Shown: piece after piece, positions 23,301 to 35,582 of the stretch
Layout: each line of letters begins with the position of its first letter
Position numbering within the stretch: position 1 is the stretch's first letter
Made by a program: the position numbers and the translations under genes
The notes under the pieces: generated by a model
The model's input: only the letters and a program-made list of their open reading frames with translations
Database searches by the model: none
Told to the model about the DNA's origin: nothing
Origin: Grammothele lineata
Taxonomy: Eukaryota > Basidiomycota > Agaricomycetes > Polyporales > Polyporaceae
Direction: 5' to 3'
Assembly: GCA_002150815.3 (NCBI GenBank)
Contig: NDFF03000326.1
Coordinates: forward strand, 1 to 56,444
Length of the DNA stretch: 56,444 nt

Positions 23301-25010
23301 GTCAGCTGTGCTCTCTTGCTGAGGAATTACAGAGTGGAAACGACTTACCCCACGGTGCGCAAGTGGACGTCCAAAGTTGACATCTTCAAGAAGAAGTATA
23401 TCATTGTTCCCGTCAACGAGAAGTCAGTTTTTCCCGATGCTTCGTCTGCCTGTTCGCCCGACTCACGTTCGTCTCGCCAGCTTCCACTGGTATCTCATGA
23501 TTGTCCGCAATCCCCAGAACATGTTGCATCCACCGCCAGTACCACCAGTATCACCAGCTCCCATGACGCGCAAGCGGAAACGAGATTCTAACGGCAATGG
23601 CGGTCCTGATGATGCCCCGCCCGACGTCGAGGGCAAGGACGAGGACAAGGACGAGGACAAAGACGAGAACAAGGACGAAGACCAGAAAGAGGCGGGGCAA
23701 CAGACGCCGGAAGCGGGTTCGTCCAAACAGCCAGACCACCCCGAGGCGACTCTTCCTTCGCCGATGCCGGTCGATGGGGAGAGCGAAGGCGACGGGCAGG
23801 AGGTCGAATCAATGCTGCAGTTCAACACGCAGTGCACGATTTCAGACAAGGGCGCCGACCACCCCGCCGCTGCTGCCTCTCCTCAGGCCGATGAGTCCGC
23901 CGAACTCGCACTGGATCTGCAGTATCCCAACTCCGATGATCGCATGGATGTCGATCCGCCGCTTGACGAAGGGGAAGAGACGCCTTCCAATCTGGCAGGA
24001 GAGGAGGCGCACAAGTTGCGAGAACTTTCCCCTTCAGTCGACGATCCCCCGTCCACCGCGACGCCGACCACCGACGTCACCATGACTGCGCGAGGATCAG
24101 AGGAGAGGGCTGACGGGCCGAAGGCGGATGTAGGCGAGGAGCGCTCGCCCTCCGACCCTCCCGCGGAGCTACCACTTAGTGCATTCCCCGAGTACGGGCC
24201 TGATTACCTTAAGTATGTCGTTTCCCTTCACAAGCTCGGGGTCAATTGTTCTGACACGCCTTTAGCTGCGACATTTTCAGCTTTGACTCCCTTGGAAGTG
24301 CACACGGGCGCGTTGCTGAGAAGATATCGGGTTACCTGCGACACGAGGCTGTAGATAAGCGGCAAGTCAAGTTCGAAGACACCTGTCAGTCCAAGTACAG
24401 GAAAGCGCAGGTTTGACCCGTCTTCACCGTTATGTGAGGCAACATTGTGCGCTGACCTCTATGCATCTAGGGCCCCACGCAGAAGAATTTCTGCGACTGC
24501 GGTCTGTATCTCATGGCCTTTGCAGACGTCTTCATGCGCGACCCAGATGCAGCCAGCGAGATCATCTTGGTGCGTCTGAGCCGTTCCCGTGAGACGTGCA
24601 GAGGTGTCTAATCCGTTGATTATTCTACCTTCGCGCAGAAATATGATAGGAGAGACCCCAAAGCCAAGTCGTGGTGGACGGGGCCAGAGGAAGGGGTCCT
24701 CCGTCAGAGCTTCCGCGAGCGTACGCTCGCACTCTCTGATGATTGGCGCAAAGAACGGGCGGCGAAGGAGAAGGAGAAGGAGAAAGAGCGGGAGAAGGAG
24801 CAAGAGAAGGGGGGAGCGGGCGAGTCGGTAGCCAACGGTTTCGACAACAAGGGCAAGGGCAAGGCCGTCGAGGCTGAACTCATCGAGGACTCAGACGACG
24901 ACGTCATCATCTGCTCCCCCCAGCCGTCCAAGATAGCCGATAAGATCAAGGTCCAGCCCCGGCCGAAGAGCAAGGTTACTTCCAAACCTCTGCGCCTGCG
25001 TGGCCCCTAG
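20394..25010 (+). CDS. Ulp2/SENP6-7-like SUMO protease (C48 cysteine peptidase)
   Basis: Predicted nuclear deSUMOylating protease that cleaves SUMO or poly-SUMO chains from proteins. ATG 20394 (MQNAPAHRKDLPLSPTQYL) splices in frame through 20602-20644 and 20763 onward; the stop is at 25008-25010. The N-terminal half is polar and disordered, with NLS-like basic patches (PAKKQKT) and acidic SIM-like stretches (ETIEVEDSEEE, VVVVDDDED). Then comes a middle domain (RHPNFGVKGENYRSFVDVLR). The catalytic domain begins TRGDLKRLESGQYLNDTLIE, followed by FFYKMLS, the His of NFHWYLMIV, the Asp of FSFDSLGSAH, and Gln/Cys in GPTQKNFCDCGLYLMAF. An acidic/Pro-rich insertion of more than 200 residues (DEDKDEDKDENKDED) separates the His and Asp, as in Ulp2/SENP6-7 rather than Ulp1. 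The C-terminal tail is Lys/Glu-rich with another SIM-like IEDSDDDVIIC. It looks intact. Confidence 0.9.
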
Positions 25011-25474
25011 GGGATGGCATAGGACAGCCTTTATTCCTTCATTATTATCGTTTCCTTTCGTCGACTCTCGGCTTGCTGTCGTTGTTGCAGCTCTGCATAC
25101 AGTAGTATTCTCGCTCTCGGGGCTATTCGGGTATGGTACCATTGTCCTATATTCTCTCTCATCTGCATGTAGTCGCGCCGCGCGCCGTCATCGTACTAGT
25201 CATGTCACATTGCTGTATTTTTATGCATCCAAGCACGTAAGTAGATCTGTCAATTCATTTGTCTTACTCTGGTCCTCGATCCGTATGGTGTACACTACAT
25301 AATATTGAGCACTGGTATTTCGACTACGTATACATGGAAAGGATGAGGAACAGCCTCCATACAAGAGGCAACATGTTTTGTCCGGAGTATCATCTCAGGC
25401 AGTAGGCACCATTGTTACAGTCAGCATTACAGATCGTTCTAGAAACATAAATTGTCCAAGTCGGCGTCTTACGC
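25011..25474. other. Convergent intergenic region
   Basis: 464 bp between the ends of the Ulp2-type gene (+) and the F-box gene (-). It is AT-richer than the flanks and holds TATTTTTATG-type stretches but no ORF with support. Confidence 0.45.
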
Positions 25475-28123
25475 TCAACGGCCTGTCCTAATGGAATGGA
25501 TAACAAGTTCTCGGATATCATCTGAATCGTTCAACTACACATACATGGCCAATCAGCATCCGGTCCTCGCTCACAGACTCATGTACAGAGACGCACCTTC
25601 ACACCAATAATGACGTTCCTATCCAGGAGCACAGCGCCGTACCCGAACGTCTCGAACGAACTCAGCTGGACAAACGGCAGCCCCGTGCACACCGCGCCGT
25701 CGAAGATGCGGTAGTCGCCCGAGAGCGCGGGGAGCTCCGTCGGCTCGCACTGGATTTGACCAATCACACGCGTCTCCGGGTCCGTGAACGGGATGAGCGG
25801 GTCGGGCCCGAGGGGGACGTGGTGGGAGAACGTGACTGGCACGGGCGGATGGGCGGGGAGGGCCTGGGCGTTGGCATTAGCATTAGCGTTTGCTTGAGCG
25901 GTTCCAGGTACGACTGGGGGCAGCGGAAGAGCCGGAATCTGTAGACCGCCCGGCGGTAGGTTGATCTGCTGCAGTTGCTGCTGTATATGCGGCGGCAGCT
26001 GAACGAACCCTCCCTGCGCTTGCGCTTGTCCCTGTGCCTGAATGAGCGCCTGGGCCTGGGCCTGGTCGAGGAGCCAACGCTTCTTGCGGCGCTGCTTGCG
26101 ATAGCGCCCTGCCAGGCGGCGGACCGTGTGGGGGTTGAAGTCGAAGACGACGATGGTCGCCCGCGCTTGGTCGTCCTCCCCGACGTCCTCTTCCACAGTT
26201 ACGTACCGTTGCCCGCATGTCGTCGTGATCCAGCGAGAGGCGCCGAAGGAGGTTTCGAGGAATCGGCATGCACGTGGGCCCCATTGCTCCCACGGGACGT
26301 GTCGTGCGTCAAGGACGGTAGGTAGAGACTGGTAGAAGGGTCCCGGTACGCCCGGTATTGCGGCGTCGGGAGCTGTAACCACCACTACGGGAGCCGTTGG
26401 TGTTGACGATGACGTGCCCGCAGAAGCAGTCGTATTCGCAGCCATACAAGCCTCCTTACTCTCCAGGACGGCGAGCAACGAGGCGGTATGCGCGATGAGC
26501 GTGAGGCAGTCGTGCCAGCCCTGGTGGTCGTGCGTCATGATATTGAAAATGACAATCGCCTGCTCCGGGCAGAGGTGGAACGGCTCTTGGGAGCGGAACG
26601 CCCGCGCGTGTACGCCCTGCCGTGTCGTTTTTGGCTCGCTGCGACACGTGACTTGCGCGATAGCATGGTGCTGGTCCAGCAGCGGCAACTGGAGAACACA
26701 TGCAGCTTCCAGGGGTAGAGGGGGTTCGGGATTGTGTTGGGCCCGGGGCGCCGACTCGGAGTCGGGGTCGGAGTCGGACATAGCGGGCGGCTGGGGCGGT
26801 CGCGGCCGGCGGATCCCTACTCTGCAGAGTTCGACGGTATTTTGCTCGCAGTTGGGCAGCGCGATGACGTCTGGAGCGAGGAAAGTGAAGGTAGAATAAC
26901 TGGGGCAGTCGATGCCTCGAGCCTACGATAGAAGCAAGACGTCAGCTGAGCTACATCTAGAGGTTTAACGCAGGTCGAATGGGCAATTATCACATCGTGG
27001 CCATAAAACGGTCATCGTGAGGTCATAGCCACCTCCATTTCTCTCATGCTAAAACGACCGCTTGGCGTACGGCTATCTTCTACAAGCCCGCCTGTTCACA
27101 GACTTGTGCTGGATGGGCCTTGGACCACACGGACCACCCGCGCGTTCCGGAAATTTCCCAGACCACGCCCCGCGCACGGAAACAAAAATGCTCACCTGCA
27201 AGCATTCGCCCGCCTTCCAGTCGTACACCTCTAATCGCGCGCGAGGTGTTGCTGCGCCGGTAGGATAGTGGAACATGGTGCAAAGCAAGTCGCCGACGAT
27301 TTCGATGCACACGCTACATTGGCCAGCGGCAGGTGGTGGAGGTGAGGGGATCATCGCCAGACGAAGAACCGGCTTCGTGGCGAGAGGGTGTGCGAGCCCA
27401 GTCGAGAGCTGGATGAGATGCAGCTCGAAGATCGTCTCGTGCTCTTCGGATTCACGACTGGATAACAGCACGAGGGCCGTCAGCATTATCTGTAGGCGAG
27501 GACATAGAAGGGGGGAGGAGTTGCGGATGGATAGAAGAATGAACGCACTCGGTGGCAACGACAACAAGGTCATGCTCCTGCACAGAGAGACCGACATCGA
27601 TGATATGTGCACCGACCCCTATTCGCCCCCAAGCACTGTCTGACGTTTGGCCCGCGGCAAGTGAAGAGAGGTATGTCCAACGAATAACATCTGTACCACT
27701 CTGGAGGATTGACGAGGCTTGACCGAGAAGGAAGATACCATCTGAAAGCTCATATATGCTCGAGGGGACGAAAGGGAGAGTAACACGGGTTGGATGATCA
27801 AAATCCAGACGATGCCAGGCGCGCTCCTGATGTCGGAGGAGCTGGAGTTTTTCGGCGATGACGAGTGGGGACGCGGGGTTGTCTTCGAAGCCAGCGAGCT
27901 GGAGTTGCATGCGGTACTGGAGGAGATAGCTGCCCTGGATAATCCGGTTCAGCGCGCGGCTGACGCGGCGACAGGCATTGAGGTCGACGTAGTGGAGGAA
28001 AGAGAGGATATGCACGATCATCTCGTGCGAGAGCTGGAGGAGGGACATGGCGGCCATTGTCGTGGCTGGGAGCAAGCCGCGCTTCACGTCCCAACGCGCC
28101 CATTCAAGCTGAAGTTCTCTCAT
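25475..28123 (-). CDS. F-box protein, basidiomycete type
   Basis: Likely SCF ubiquitin-ligase substrate adaptor; the substrate is unknown. Exon 1 starts at ATG 28123 (MRELQLEWARWD; an alternative start at 28057 gives MAAMSLLQLSHEM). The F-box reads LLQLSHEMIVHILSFLHYVD then LNACRRVSRALNRIIQGSYL and is followed by a YRMQLQLAGFEDNP stretch typical of fungal F-box proteins. Later exons give a beta-propeller-like body (LEVYDWKAGECL; IALPNCEQNTVELCRVG), a large C-terminal exon, and a last short exon ending LVIHSIRTGR with the stop at 25475-25477. The big exon contains low-complexity Gln/Ala tracts (QAQAQALIQAQGQAQAQGG; AQANANANANAQ). No frameshift was noticed. Confidence 0.85.
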
Positions 28124-28930
28124 TCATCGCACCACGTGCGAGTGCCCGAGGCCCCCGCGTTCATGTGCAATTGCCACCGGGCACCTGTTCGATAGATTGC
28201 GCAGAGAAAGTCGTGTCAATGGCGAGCAGAGAACCCTAAAGCGATCCCCTTGAAACGTTAATAGTGGGCAACTTTCTATGGCATATCCAGATTTCAAGAT
28301 GGACATGCGAAGCGGCATCATCCCACAGCTTCAAAACCTCTCAAAGTTCAGCTTCGTTAGAAGGACTGTTGTTTGAGCTGGCTCATTTCCCGGCTTGATA
28401 TGGATGCAATCACACAGGAAGAGCGAAAAATATTCATACATCACAAGATGCAACAAGTAACAGAAGAGGTAGAACATCTCTGACCACACACCTGGAGGGT
28501 CGTCAGATACAACCACTACCATGTAACCATCATGACCGGGAGAAGCATAGTGATACGGCTTATCGCGTCTTGCGGGGACAGGTCGGCTCGTCGCAGACAT
28601 GCTGATATTCAAGCTGGCGGACTCGAACGTCTCCATCGTCTTCACCGGACTATGCGGCATCCACACAACATTTTCCTTTGCGCCTTTTGTGCGGTCTCCG
28701 CGATCACGTCTTCTGGCTACATCTGCCGTACCACAACGACGGAGATAACATTTCAGCCCCCAACCTGCAATACATGTTCAGCGTTGGACGGGTCAGGGTA
28801 GCGAAGCCTGACGCCGTGTAGGCGGGTAGAGGGACGAGAATGGAGTGCAACTCACAGTTTTTCGGACCCCCACACAGCTGGATCCCCGTCCCAACTACAC
28901 CCGAGTACAGATTGAGGGCTCGGGGAAGCT
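28124..28930 (-). other. Intergenic region with a coding-like stretch on the minus strand
   Basis: No complete gene was recognised. A minus-strand frame at about 28690-28495 reads VWMPHSPVKTMETFESASLN then RRDKPYHYASPGHDGYMVVV and ends at a GTGTGT donor-like site, so it may be an exon of a small gene or a decayed paralogue. No family is assigned. Confidence 0.3.
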
Positions 28931-30570
28931 TTAATGCTGCAGTGGACCCGCCAGACGAGCCGCCGCTTCGCCCGCTTTCTTCCCAAACACCGCGCCTGCC
29001 GTGAGTCCACTTCCCCCAGGGTAGTTTCCGTAGAACAGCCCTCCAACAAGCTCCCCCGTGCAGAACAGTCCCGGTATGGGCCTCCCAGTTGCCTCCGAAA
29101 CCACCCCAGCGTTTTCCGGGTCGATCGCAAGCCCGCCGAACGTGAACGTGATCCCGCAAGTGACCTTGACCGCGACGAAGGGCCCCTCCTCGAGCGGCAG
29201 CGCCCAGTTGGACTTGGGCAAAGGCAACCCCTTCGTCGCCACTCCGTCCTTGACCGCCGGGTCCCACTTCTTCTCCGGGTGCTCCCTCGCGAACGCGCGT
29301 GCCGCGTCGTTGTACCGCTCGACCGTCTCCACAAACGCCTCCTCGTCCTCCAGCCCCCTCCCGCCCAGCTCCCTCGCGAGCTCGCGCACGCTCCCCGCCC
29401 GGACCTTCTCGACGACCTCGTCCGCGTACTCCTCCTTCCTCAACCACCCCGCCCCGCGCACGTCCCACACCTGGAACGCAACTCCCCCCGGCTGCGCGAG
29501 AATCGCGCGTCCGAACTTCGCGTACGTGTAGTTGCGGAAGTCCTCGCCCTCGTCGACGAACCGAGCGCCGCGCGCGTTGAGCATCAGCCCGAGGGGGTAC
29601 CCGGACTTGGTGTATTGGTTGCTCAGCAAGCGGTCCCCGCGGTCCGAGGCGGCGGCGGCGTCCCAGCAGGTCGAGTGGCAGCTGGCGAAGTCGCCTGTGA
29701 GGCGGGCTCCGGCGCGTTGCCCGAGTGAGAGGCCGTCACCGGTGTTGTAGGGCGTTCCGCGTACCTGGAGGAATGTGGTGGTCAAAACGCTCGTGATACG
29801 AACATGGTACAGAGACATACCTTCGCCTGGGCCCAGTCGACGCCGAGATGCTGGGAGCGTAACTCCTTGCTAGCCTCAAACCCGCCACACGCGAGGATCA
29901 CCGCGGGTGCACGGAGCGTTTTCTTTTCGCCATTAGTCGAAACCACCAGTCCTGTGACTGCACCATTTTCCAGCACAACGTCTTCGGCTGCCGTGTCGAA
30001 CCATGTCTCCACACCAGCTTGCTTCAACGCCCTTTGGTGTGCCGCGATGAGCCCTTTCCCGCCATCTTCCACGCTGAGCACCATCCCACCCCAGAACACC
30101 TGCCTCCCATCGACCAAATAGGCTTGCCTGTTGAAAGAGAACACAAATGGCACCTGCACCCTCTCCGCCAGCCACCCTACCGCGTCCCTAGACCCTTCCA
30201 CCACAGCATTGACGAGCGCCCTATCCGCCCTGCCTCCACCAAGCCTATCGATGTCCTTGACGAACTCTTCGGCAGAGTACGGCGCCATATCTATAGTCTC
30301 CGCAACCTCGGGCGGCGCATTACGCACGAGCGGGAGGAGGGCCGCGAGCCCGGCATGCACGGTGCGGTGCGCGCCGGCGGTGAAGAAGCCGTTCCCGCCC
30401 GCCCACTCCTGCGGGCACTTGTCGACGACGAGCACACGCGCGCAGCCGGCATCTCTCGCGGCGAGCGCGGCGCAGCTGCCCGCGTGCCCTGAGCCCACGA
30501 CGATGCAATCGAAGGCTGCTGGGTACGTGTCGGACGCGCGCGGGTCGGCGGAGTTGGGGGCGTCGGACAT
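28931..30570 (-). CDS. FAD-dependent oxidoreductase, tricarballylate dehydrogenase/fumarate-reductase flavoprotein type
   Basis: Flavoprotein of about 525 residues in the FAD_binding_2 superfamily (fumarate reductase, TcuA/CobZ-like). It would oxidise or reduce a small carboxylate or related substrate; the true substrate is unknown. The N-terminal Rossmann motif is FDCIVVGSGHAGSCAALAAR (GxGxxG) followed by the ribose-binding VLVVDKCP. GGNGFFTAGAHR, VILACGGFEAS and the C-terminal FAD-closing block TFTFGGLAIDPEN...GLFCTGELVGGLFYGNYPGG are all present, with ARGARFVDEGEDF-type catalytic-domain sequence between. One intron of about 57 nt (near 29765-29822) is canonical. The ATG at 30570 (MSDAPNS) is chosen because the longer frame to 30585 starts with TTG. 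It is divergent from the SDR gene at 31312 with about 740 bp shared upstream DNA. Confidence 0.85.
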
Positions 30571-31311
30571 GGCGGTGGGAGACAACTTGTAAGAGGGCGA
30601 GAGCGGGGCTGGCGTCCGGACGAGGCCAGCCGACGGCGGCCGCAGGGGCTGGTGTGTGAGTTCATTCGTCGATGGCGGAGGTCATGAGGACGGCGGGGGT
30701 CGGTCTGGCTTGCCGGAGAACGGGCAGAGGGACACACCGATCGCTCGTAGATACCATGCCGTTCCATCCCGCAACCTTCTTTGTAGACAGGGCTATGGAT
30801 CGCCCGGGTTTGTCAAAACTAACTCTCGCGGCGTCGGGAGAAGTACAATCGGAGTGAGAGCCCGGCGGCGGTCATGATCGCAGTGTTCCTGCCGGCGGAG
30901 AGTCGTGGAAGACGGAAGAGAGGAGCGCGATGGGCGTCTCTACTCGCATATGGCTTTCTCTTCGACCACAACCAAATCACGACCTGATCCTCTTTCGCTC
31001 TTCTTCATGTCGCATCGGGCTCGGTACGTCGACTGTGGCCATGTATCGCGCATTTTTCTTGCGTTTGACACTTCTATTTAGGACGCGTACATATTTCAGC
31101 TGCCATGACCGGTGACCGCCTGACACAGTATATACGGTCCGGAGTCCCGCTCATCGCCGGGAGGGTACATACCAGCCCAGGGGCTATCTGGCAGCTACAA
31201 TATCCCCCGTACCCCACAGCCTAGGTCTCCAGCTTTATATCCAGACAGCCATCACCTCGAGCTTTGATCTTGCCCTCACATCGTCTTCTGTACGCGTCCT
31301 CGTCCAACAAA
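30571..31311. other. Divergent promoter region between FAD oxidoreductase and SDR
   Basis: 740 bp between divergent start codons, without a supported ORF. It could co-regulate the two oxidoreductase genes. A TTTATATCC TATA-like site lies about 80 bp before the SDR start. Confidence 0.4.
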
Positions 31312-32510
31312 ATGAACGCATCCGTGCGCGCCGACAAGATTTTCGACATGAAGGGCCGGATTGCCCTCGTCACCGGGGGTGGCACCGGTATCGGTTGGCA
31401 CATCGCTCTCGGGCTCGCGGAGAACGGTGCAAAGGTGTACATCACAGGCCGGCGCAAGGAGGTCCTTGAGACCGCGCAGGCAAAGTTCGCGGCAGAACAC
31501 CAGGGCAATGGAGCCATTATCCCGTGAGCACTCCCTCCCCGAGAGCGATTCCAAAGGCTTGCGAAAGTAGTCACTAACATGCATCGCCCACGACGTAAGG
31601 CTTGTCATGGATGTTACGGATCGCCCGAGCATTATCGCCGCGCGTGATGTCATCGCAGAGAAAGAAGGGAGACTTCATTTGCTCGTCAACAAGTAAGCGC
31701 GTTACCTCCCCGTCTTTCGCCCGCTCTTGCCTGAGCTACGCCAACCGACGCTGAACCTTCCAATATCGCTTAGCGCTGGACAGACCGGACCCGTAACACC
31801 TTGGCTCGAAGATCCAAACGCACCCCAACGCAAAGACGCGGCGACGCTCGGCCAAGCACTATTCGATGCGCACTCGTTCGATGACTGGTCGAATCTCTAC
31901 CACATCAACGCCTTCTCCGTCTTCTTCGGCACCACCGCCTTCCTCGGCCTCCTCGCCAAGGGCAGCGAGGACGTCCCCGGCTGGACCTCCTCAGTCATCA
32001 ACATCACAAGCGTCAGCGGGCTCATGAAGCTCTCGCAGAACCACGTACGTCCCCCCCGCTCCAACACCCCACCCCACCCTTGCTCGGCTATAGCTAATCC
32101 GGACAAACGCGTCACACCGAGCAGTTCGCGTACAACAGCGCGAAAGCCGCCGCCTCGCACCTCTCCAAGATGCTCGCGACGGAGCTCGCGCTCAAGGACG
32201 TGCCCGTCCGCGTGAACGCGATCGCACCCGGCGTGTGGGAGTCCGAGATGACCTATGGCACTATAACGCCCGACCTCGTCGACCGTGTCGGCAAAGGTCT
32301 TGTCCCCGTCCCTACGAGGCGTGCGGGCAAGTGAGTAGTCTTTGCTTTCGGCAACTCGTCGCGCAAGCCTGAGTTGGTTGGACACTTTGCAGGCCGAGCG
32401 AGATCGCGGGGACGGTCATCTACCTCGCTTCGCCCGCGGGGTGCTTCACGAACGGTCAAGAGATCTCGGTCGACGGCGGGTACCTAATGGTGAACCCGTC
32501 TACTACATGA
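31312..32510 (+). CDS. Short-chain dehydrogenase/reductase (SDR)
   Basis: NAD(P)-dependent oxidoreductase of about 300 residues, classical SDR type (3-oxoacyl-ACP-reductase/rhamnolipid-reductase-like); substrate unknown. Spliced exons show the cofactor motif ALVTGGGTGIG at the N-terminus, VYITGRRKE (basic residues after beta-2 suggest NADPH preference), VMDVTD, LHLLVNNAG (NNAG motif formed across a splice junction), the catalytic Ser in NITSVSGLM, and Y-x3-K in FAYNSAKAA. These are followed by VRVNAIAPGVW and a C-terminal YLASPAGCFTNGQEISVDGG. Introns are short and canonical. The start at 31312 (MNASVRADK) is preferred over an upstream non-ATG extension. It looks intact. Confidence 0.92.
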
Positions 32511-33083
32511 ACATATCATACACGAAGGTGAGTAGCGCTACACGTTGGATATGTACAGTGTACAGGACATGCTGGCTGAGACAATACGTACGGGAAATAG
32601 GAAGGATATACACATAGGATAAATTACGCTGGGTGTAGTAGGGTTGTGAGAGGCGCGGCGGGCTGGCTAGTCGCGTGGGGCCCGGTCGCACGGGGGCAAT
32701 AGGAATGTACGTTCTAACACTGTCCGGGTGCGATGCGGAGGACGCGAGAGCAGGCGCAGAGCACAAGCACAAACACAAACACAGCGCAGGACAATAGTAT
32801 AGTACGGCAAGCACACTACTGCGGTTGGCATGCATGGGGGCGGTGGGGGTCGCGTTCGTGCCGAGTCCGGTGTCGTGAGAGGTCGTTAGCAAGCGTGCGG
32901 GCGGGGCGCGGGCCCATCACGCTTAGGGAAAGCAAAAAGGGACGAGGAAAGAGGGAAATGAAAGAAGAGGAAGGGGAGAAGCAAGGAGGACGCGCCAGGG
33001 ACCGCTGCGTCCTCAAAACCCAAGATAAGGAAAGAAAAAAGGGGAAAACGCCGTCGCGTCCGGCGGAAGACCTCAATCAGCGT
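32511..33083. other. Convergent intergenic region
   Basis: 573 bp between the SDR stop and the end of the F-box-like gene on the minus strand. A purine-rich run (AAAGGGACGAGGAAAGAGGG) lies at about 32935-32960. No gene is supported. Confidence 0.45.
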
Positions 33084-34867
33084 TCAGCGGAACCGCGCCT
33101 TCTTCGCCGCTCGCACGAACCCGACCTCCGCCTCCCTCCCGCGCTCCCACACCTTGAGCACGATCCCGACCGCGCCGAGCCACTGCAGCGAGCGCCAGTC
33201 GAGCGCCGCGCAGTCGCGCACGTACAGCGCCGCGAGCGGGGGCGTCGTCCGCAGCACGCTCTGCAAGTGGGCGCCGGGCCCCGCGAGACGGTTCAGCACG
33301 TCGAGGACGCCCTCGGCCGTCAGGCGGTCTGCGCGGACGAGGGCGAGCGCGCGCAGGCGGCGTGGAGGGACGTGTCGGAGCGCGGCGCAGAGGAAGGGGT
33401 GCGTGACGGCAGGGCCTTCGAGCGTGAGCGTGAGCGCGGCGGGGCTGCCGTGCGGTGGGGGCGTGTGTGGGACGACGGCGAGGAGCGCGGAGAGGAAGCG
33501 GTCGTCGAGCCAGGCGTGTGCGACGTGCAGGTGGTGCAGTGCGGGGAGGCGCGGGAAGGCCTTGAGGACCGTGCGGAGGTGCGGAAAGACAGGCTGTTCG
33601 GGGAGCGGATGCCTGGCGGACGATGGAGGGGGAGGAGCGATCAGGTAGAGCGCGCGGAGAGCGGGGAGGGAGAGGTGCGGAAGGGCGTATGTGAGCGCGG
33701 GGGGCACGTCGGGACCCTCGACTACGAGCGCGAGCTTGCGGAGACGCGGGAGGTGCACCGCGCGGGAGAACGACGCGGAGAGGGCGTACCGCGAGGGCGC
33801 GTCGCCGCGCCACGGGAACGCCAAACGGAGGTCTTCGAGCGCTGCGGACACCTGCAGCATGTACAGCACCTCCGCCGCGGCCTGGGGACCTCGCGTGAAG
33901 CCGTGGTGCGTGTAGTCGAGGAAGGTCAGGTTCTGGAAAAGCGACGGGGTCCACGTGAGCCGGATGCCCTGCAATGTCGCGCGGCGGAGACGCGGTGCGA
34001 AGCCGTTGAAGAGCGCGAACTCTTTCGTGTCGTCATTGTCCGGATACACAAGCACTAGCTCGCGCAGAGCGGGAGCTTCAATGGCGGGAGAGTGGCCGCA
34101 ATACGCTGATAACGCGGCATTCCAGAGGAACGGGGCATATCCCGAGAAGCGTATCTCCAGTGAGCGCCAGCGGTGGACGTGCGGTGCGACGAGGTGCATG
34201 CAGAGCTGGGCGCGGTTGAAGTACGAGAGATGTGAATGGGCGTATCGTGGACACAGCTGGACGTCGAGCGTGCACGCCTTGGCCCGGTGTATCCTATGAT
34301 TCCACATTGCGAGGCTCCCGTCGAACGTGATCCGCCGCCATAACCGTGGTGTATGAAGTGCGATGTACCTCCAGGCACGACAGACGTGGGAGACCGTCAC
34401 GGGAAACATTGTATCCTCCTCCGTGCCGAGGACGAAGATGTGTGCGAGGACTTCCGGTGGGAGCTGAGTGATGCGGTGCGGACGGCGGACCGGGATCCGC
34501 GCGGCGTTAGCGGCAGCGGCGGCGGCGGCAGCTGCTGCAGCTTGTTGAGACGCGCGCGGTCGACGGTCATACTTGGGGGGCTCTGTGGGTGCGCGATGTC
34601 GTTGCGAGCGTTAGCCCACGTCCCACAGAACCAGAAGCGCGACAAGAAACCACATCGCGGAGGGAGGGAGGGGACTGACTGAATTGAGGTTCTCTTCTCC
34701 TACACGGTACGACACGGGTCAATCGCGCGATCATGAACTTTCGAGATTGCGGAAAAGCGTAACGCGTGCACTCACTCTGTCGCGTAGAACGACTTGACCG
34801 CGTCAAGGATCGATCGAGGAAACGCGGTGGGCTCCTGCTGGCGGGCGCGCTTGAAGGGAAAGGGCAT
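33084..34867 (-). CDS. F-box-like protein with leucine-rich C-terminal region
   Basis: Likely substrate adaptor of an SCF ubiquitin ligase. The large exon carries the F-box (LPPEVLAHIFVLGTEED then VSHVCRAWRYIALHTPRLWR near its start), followed by a long region of LRR-like repeats (ALRELVLVYPD, LEDLRLAFPW, LRKLALVVEG, LRALYLIAPP, LRALALVRADRLTAEGVLDV). It ends KKARFR with the stop at 33084-33086. The 5' end is uncertain: an ATG at 34867 opens MPFPFKRARQQEPTAFPRSI up to a GTGAGT donor near 34770, and an acceptor with a CTAAC branch site lies near 34585, but the simple join of these does not keep the F-box frame, so another small intron or a different start must exist. The 3' part from about 34466 is secure. 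Confidence 0.75.
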
Positions 34868-35582
34868 GTCCCGCAGGGCGGCGGAGGGGTAGATCTAGAG
34901 GAAGAGAACGCGCCGCGCGGGCGCGGACATCCGCATTATGTATATATGTGCGCGCAAGGACCGGGCGGGAGACGGTGGCAGCCAGACGAAGACGGGAGGC
35001 GGTGGGGCATGACGAGCGGCTGGGAAGGCCGGGGCCGGGGCGGGCGGCCTGAAGAAAAAGGAGGTGCCCTATTGTAGGGCAGTTCCCGCCGGAGACAAAG
35101 CACGACAGCGCGGGCGCGGGAGGCGCGTCCGGCACAGGAACCGTAGAATGGAGAAGCGCGCCAGTGGGAACGGACGACACCATCGAAGAGTGCCCGAAGA
35201 GTCCTCCTGGGCTCGCCTGCCCGCCCGAGCCTCCGCTTTGCGGGGTGTGGTGCGCTCGAGCCCGGCGGCGCGCATCGATGTTTCCGATCTGCCCGCCATG
35301 GGCCGCCCTTTCTTACTACGAACGCGTCCTAAACCACCGCTCGGAGGCAACATACCAATCTCAACCCGGCTAGGGTTAGGGCGCCCGGGGCTGGGTGCAG
35401 TCCGGGAGAGCCGACGTCCGATAAGGCAGAGCCGAGGCGAGGTAACACTCACAGCACAAGGTCCCGCGCGCCGAGCCGACGTATAATGAAGAGCGTTCGC
35501 GCGTGGTGACCTCGGGCGCATATTCCAGCGGGTAGATCGGGGATCGACCACACGGTGCGGATGCGAAATTGTACCCGTGTAT
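34868..35582. other. Intergenic region
   Basis: About 715 bp between the F-box-like gene and the end of the hydrolase gene. It is GC-rich with no supported gene. Confidence 0.4.

Noticed and set aside
32733..34058. Plus-strand ORF of 441 residues opposite the F-box-like gene
   Set aside because: Its Arg/Glu-rich low-complexity translation arises from the complementary strand of a real, motif-bearing exon.
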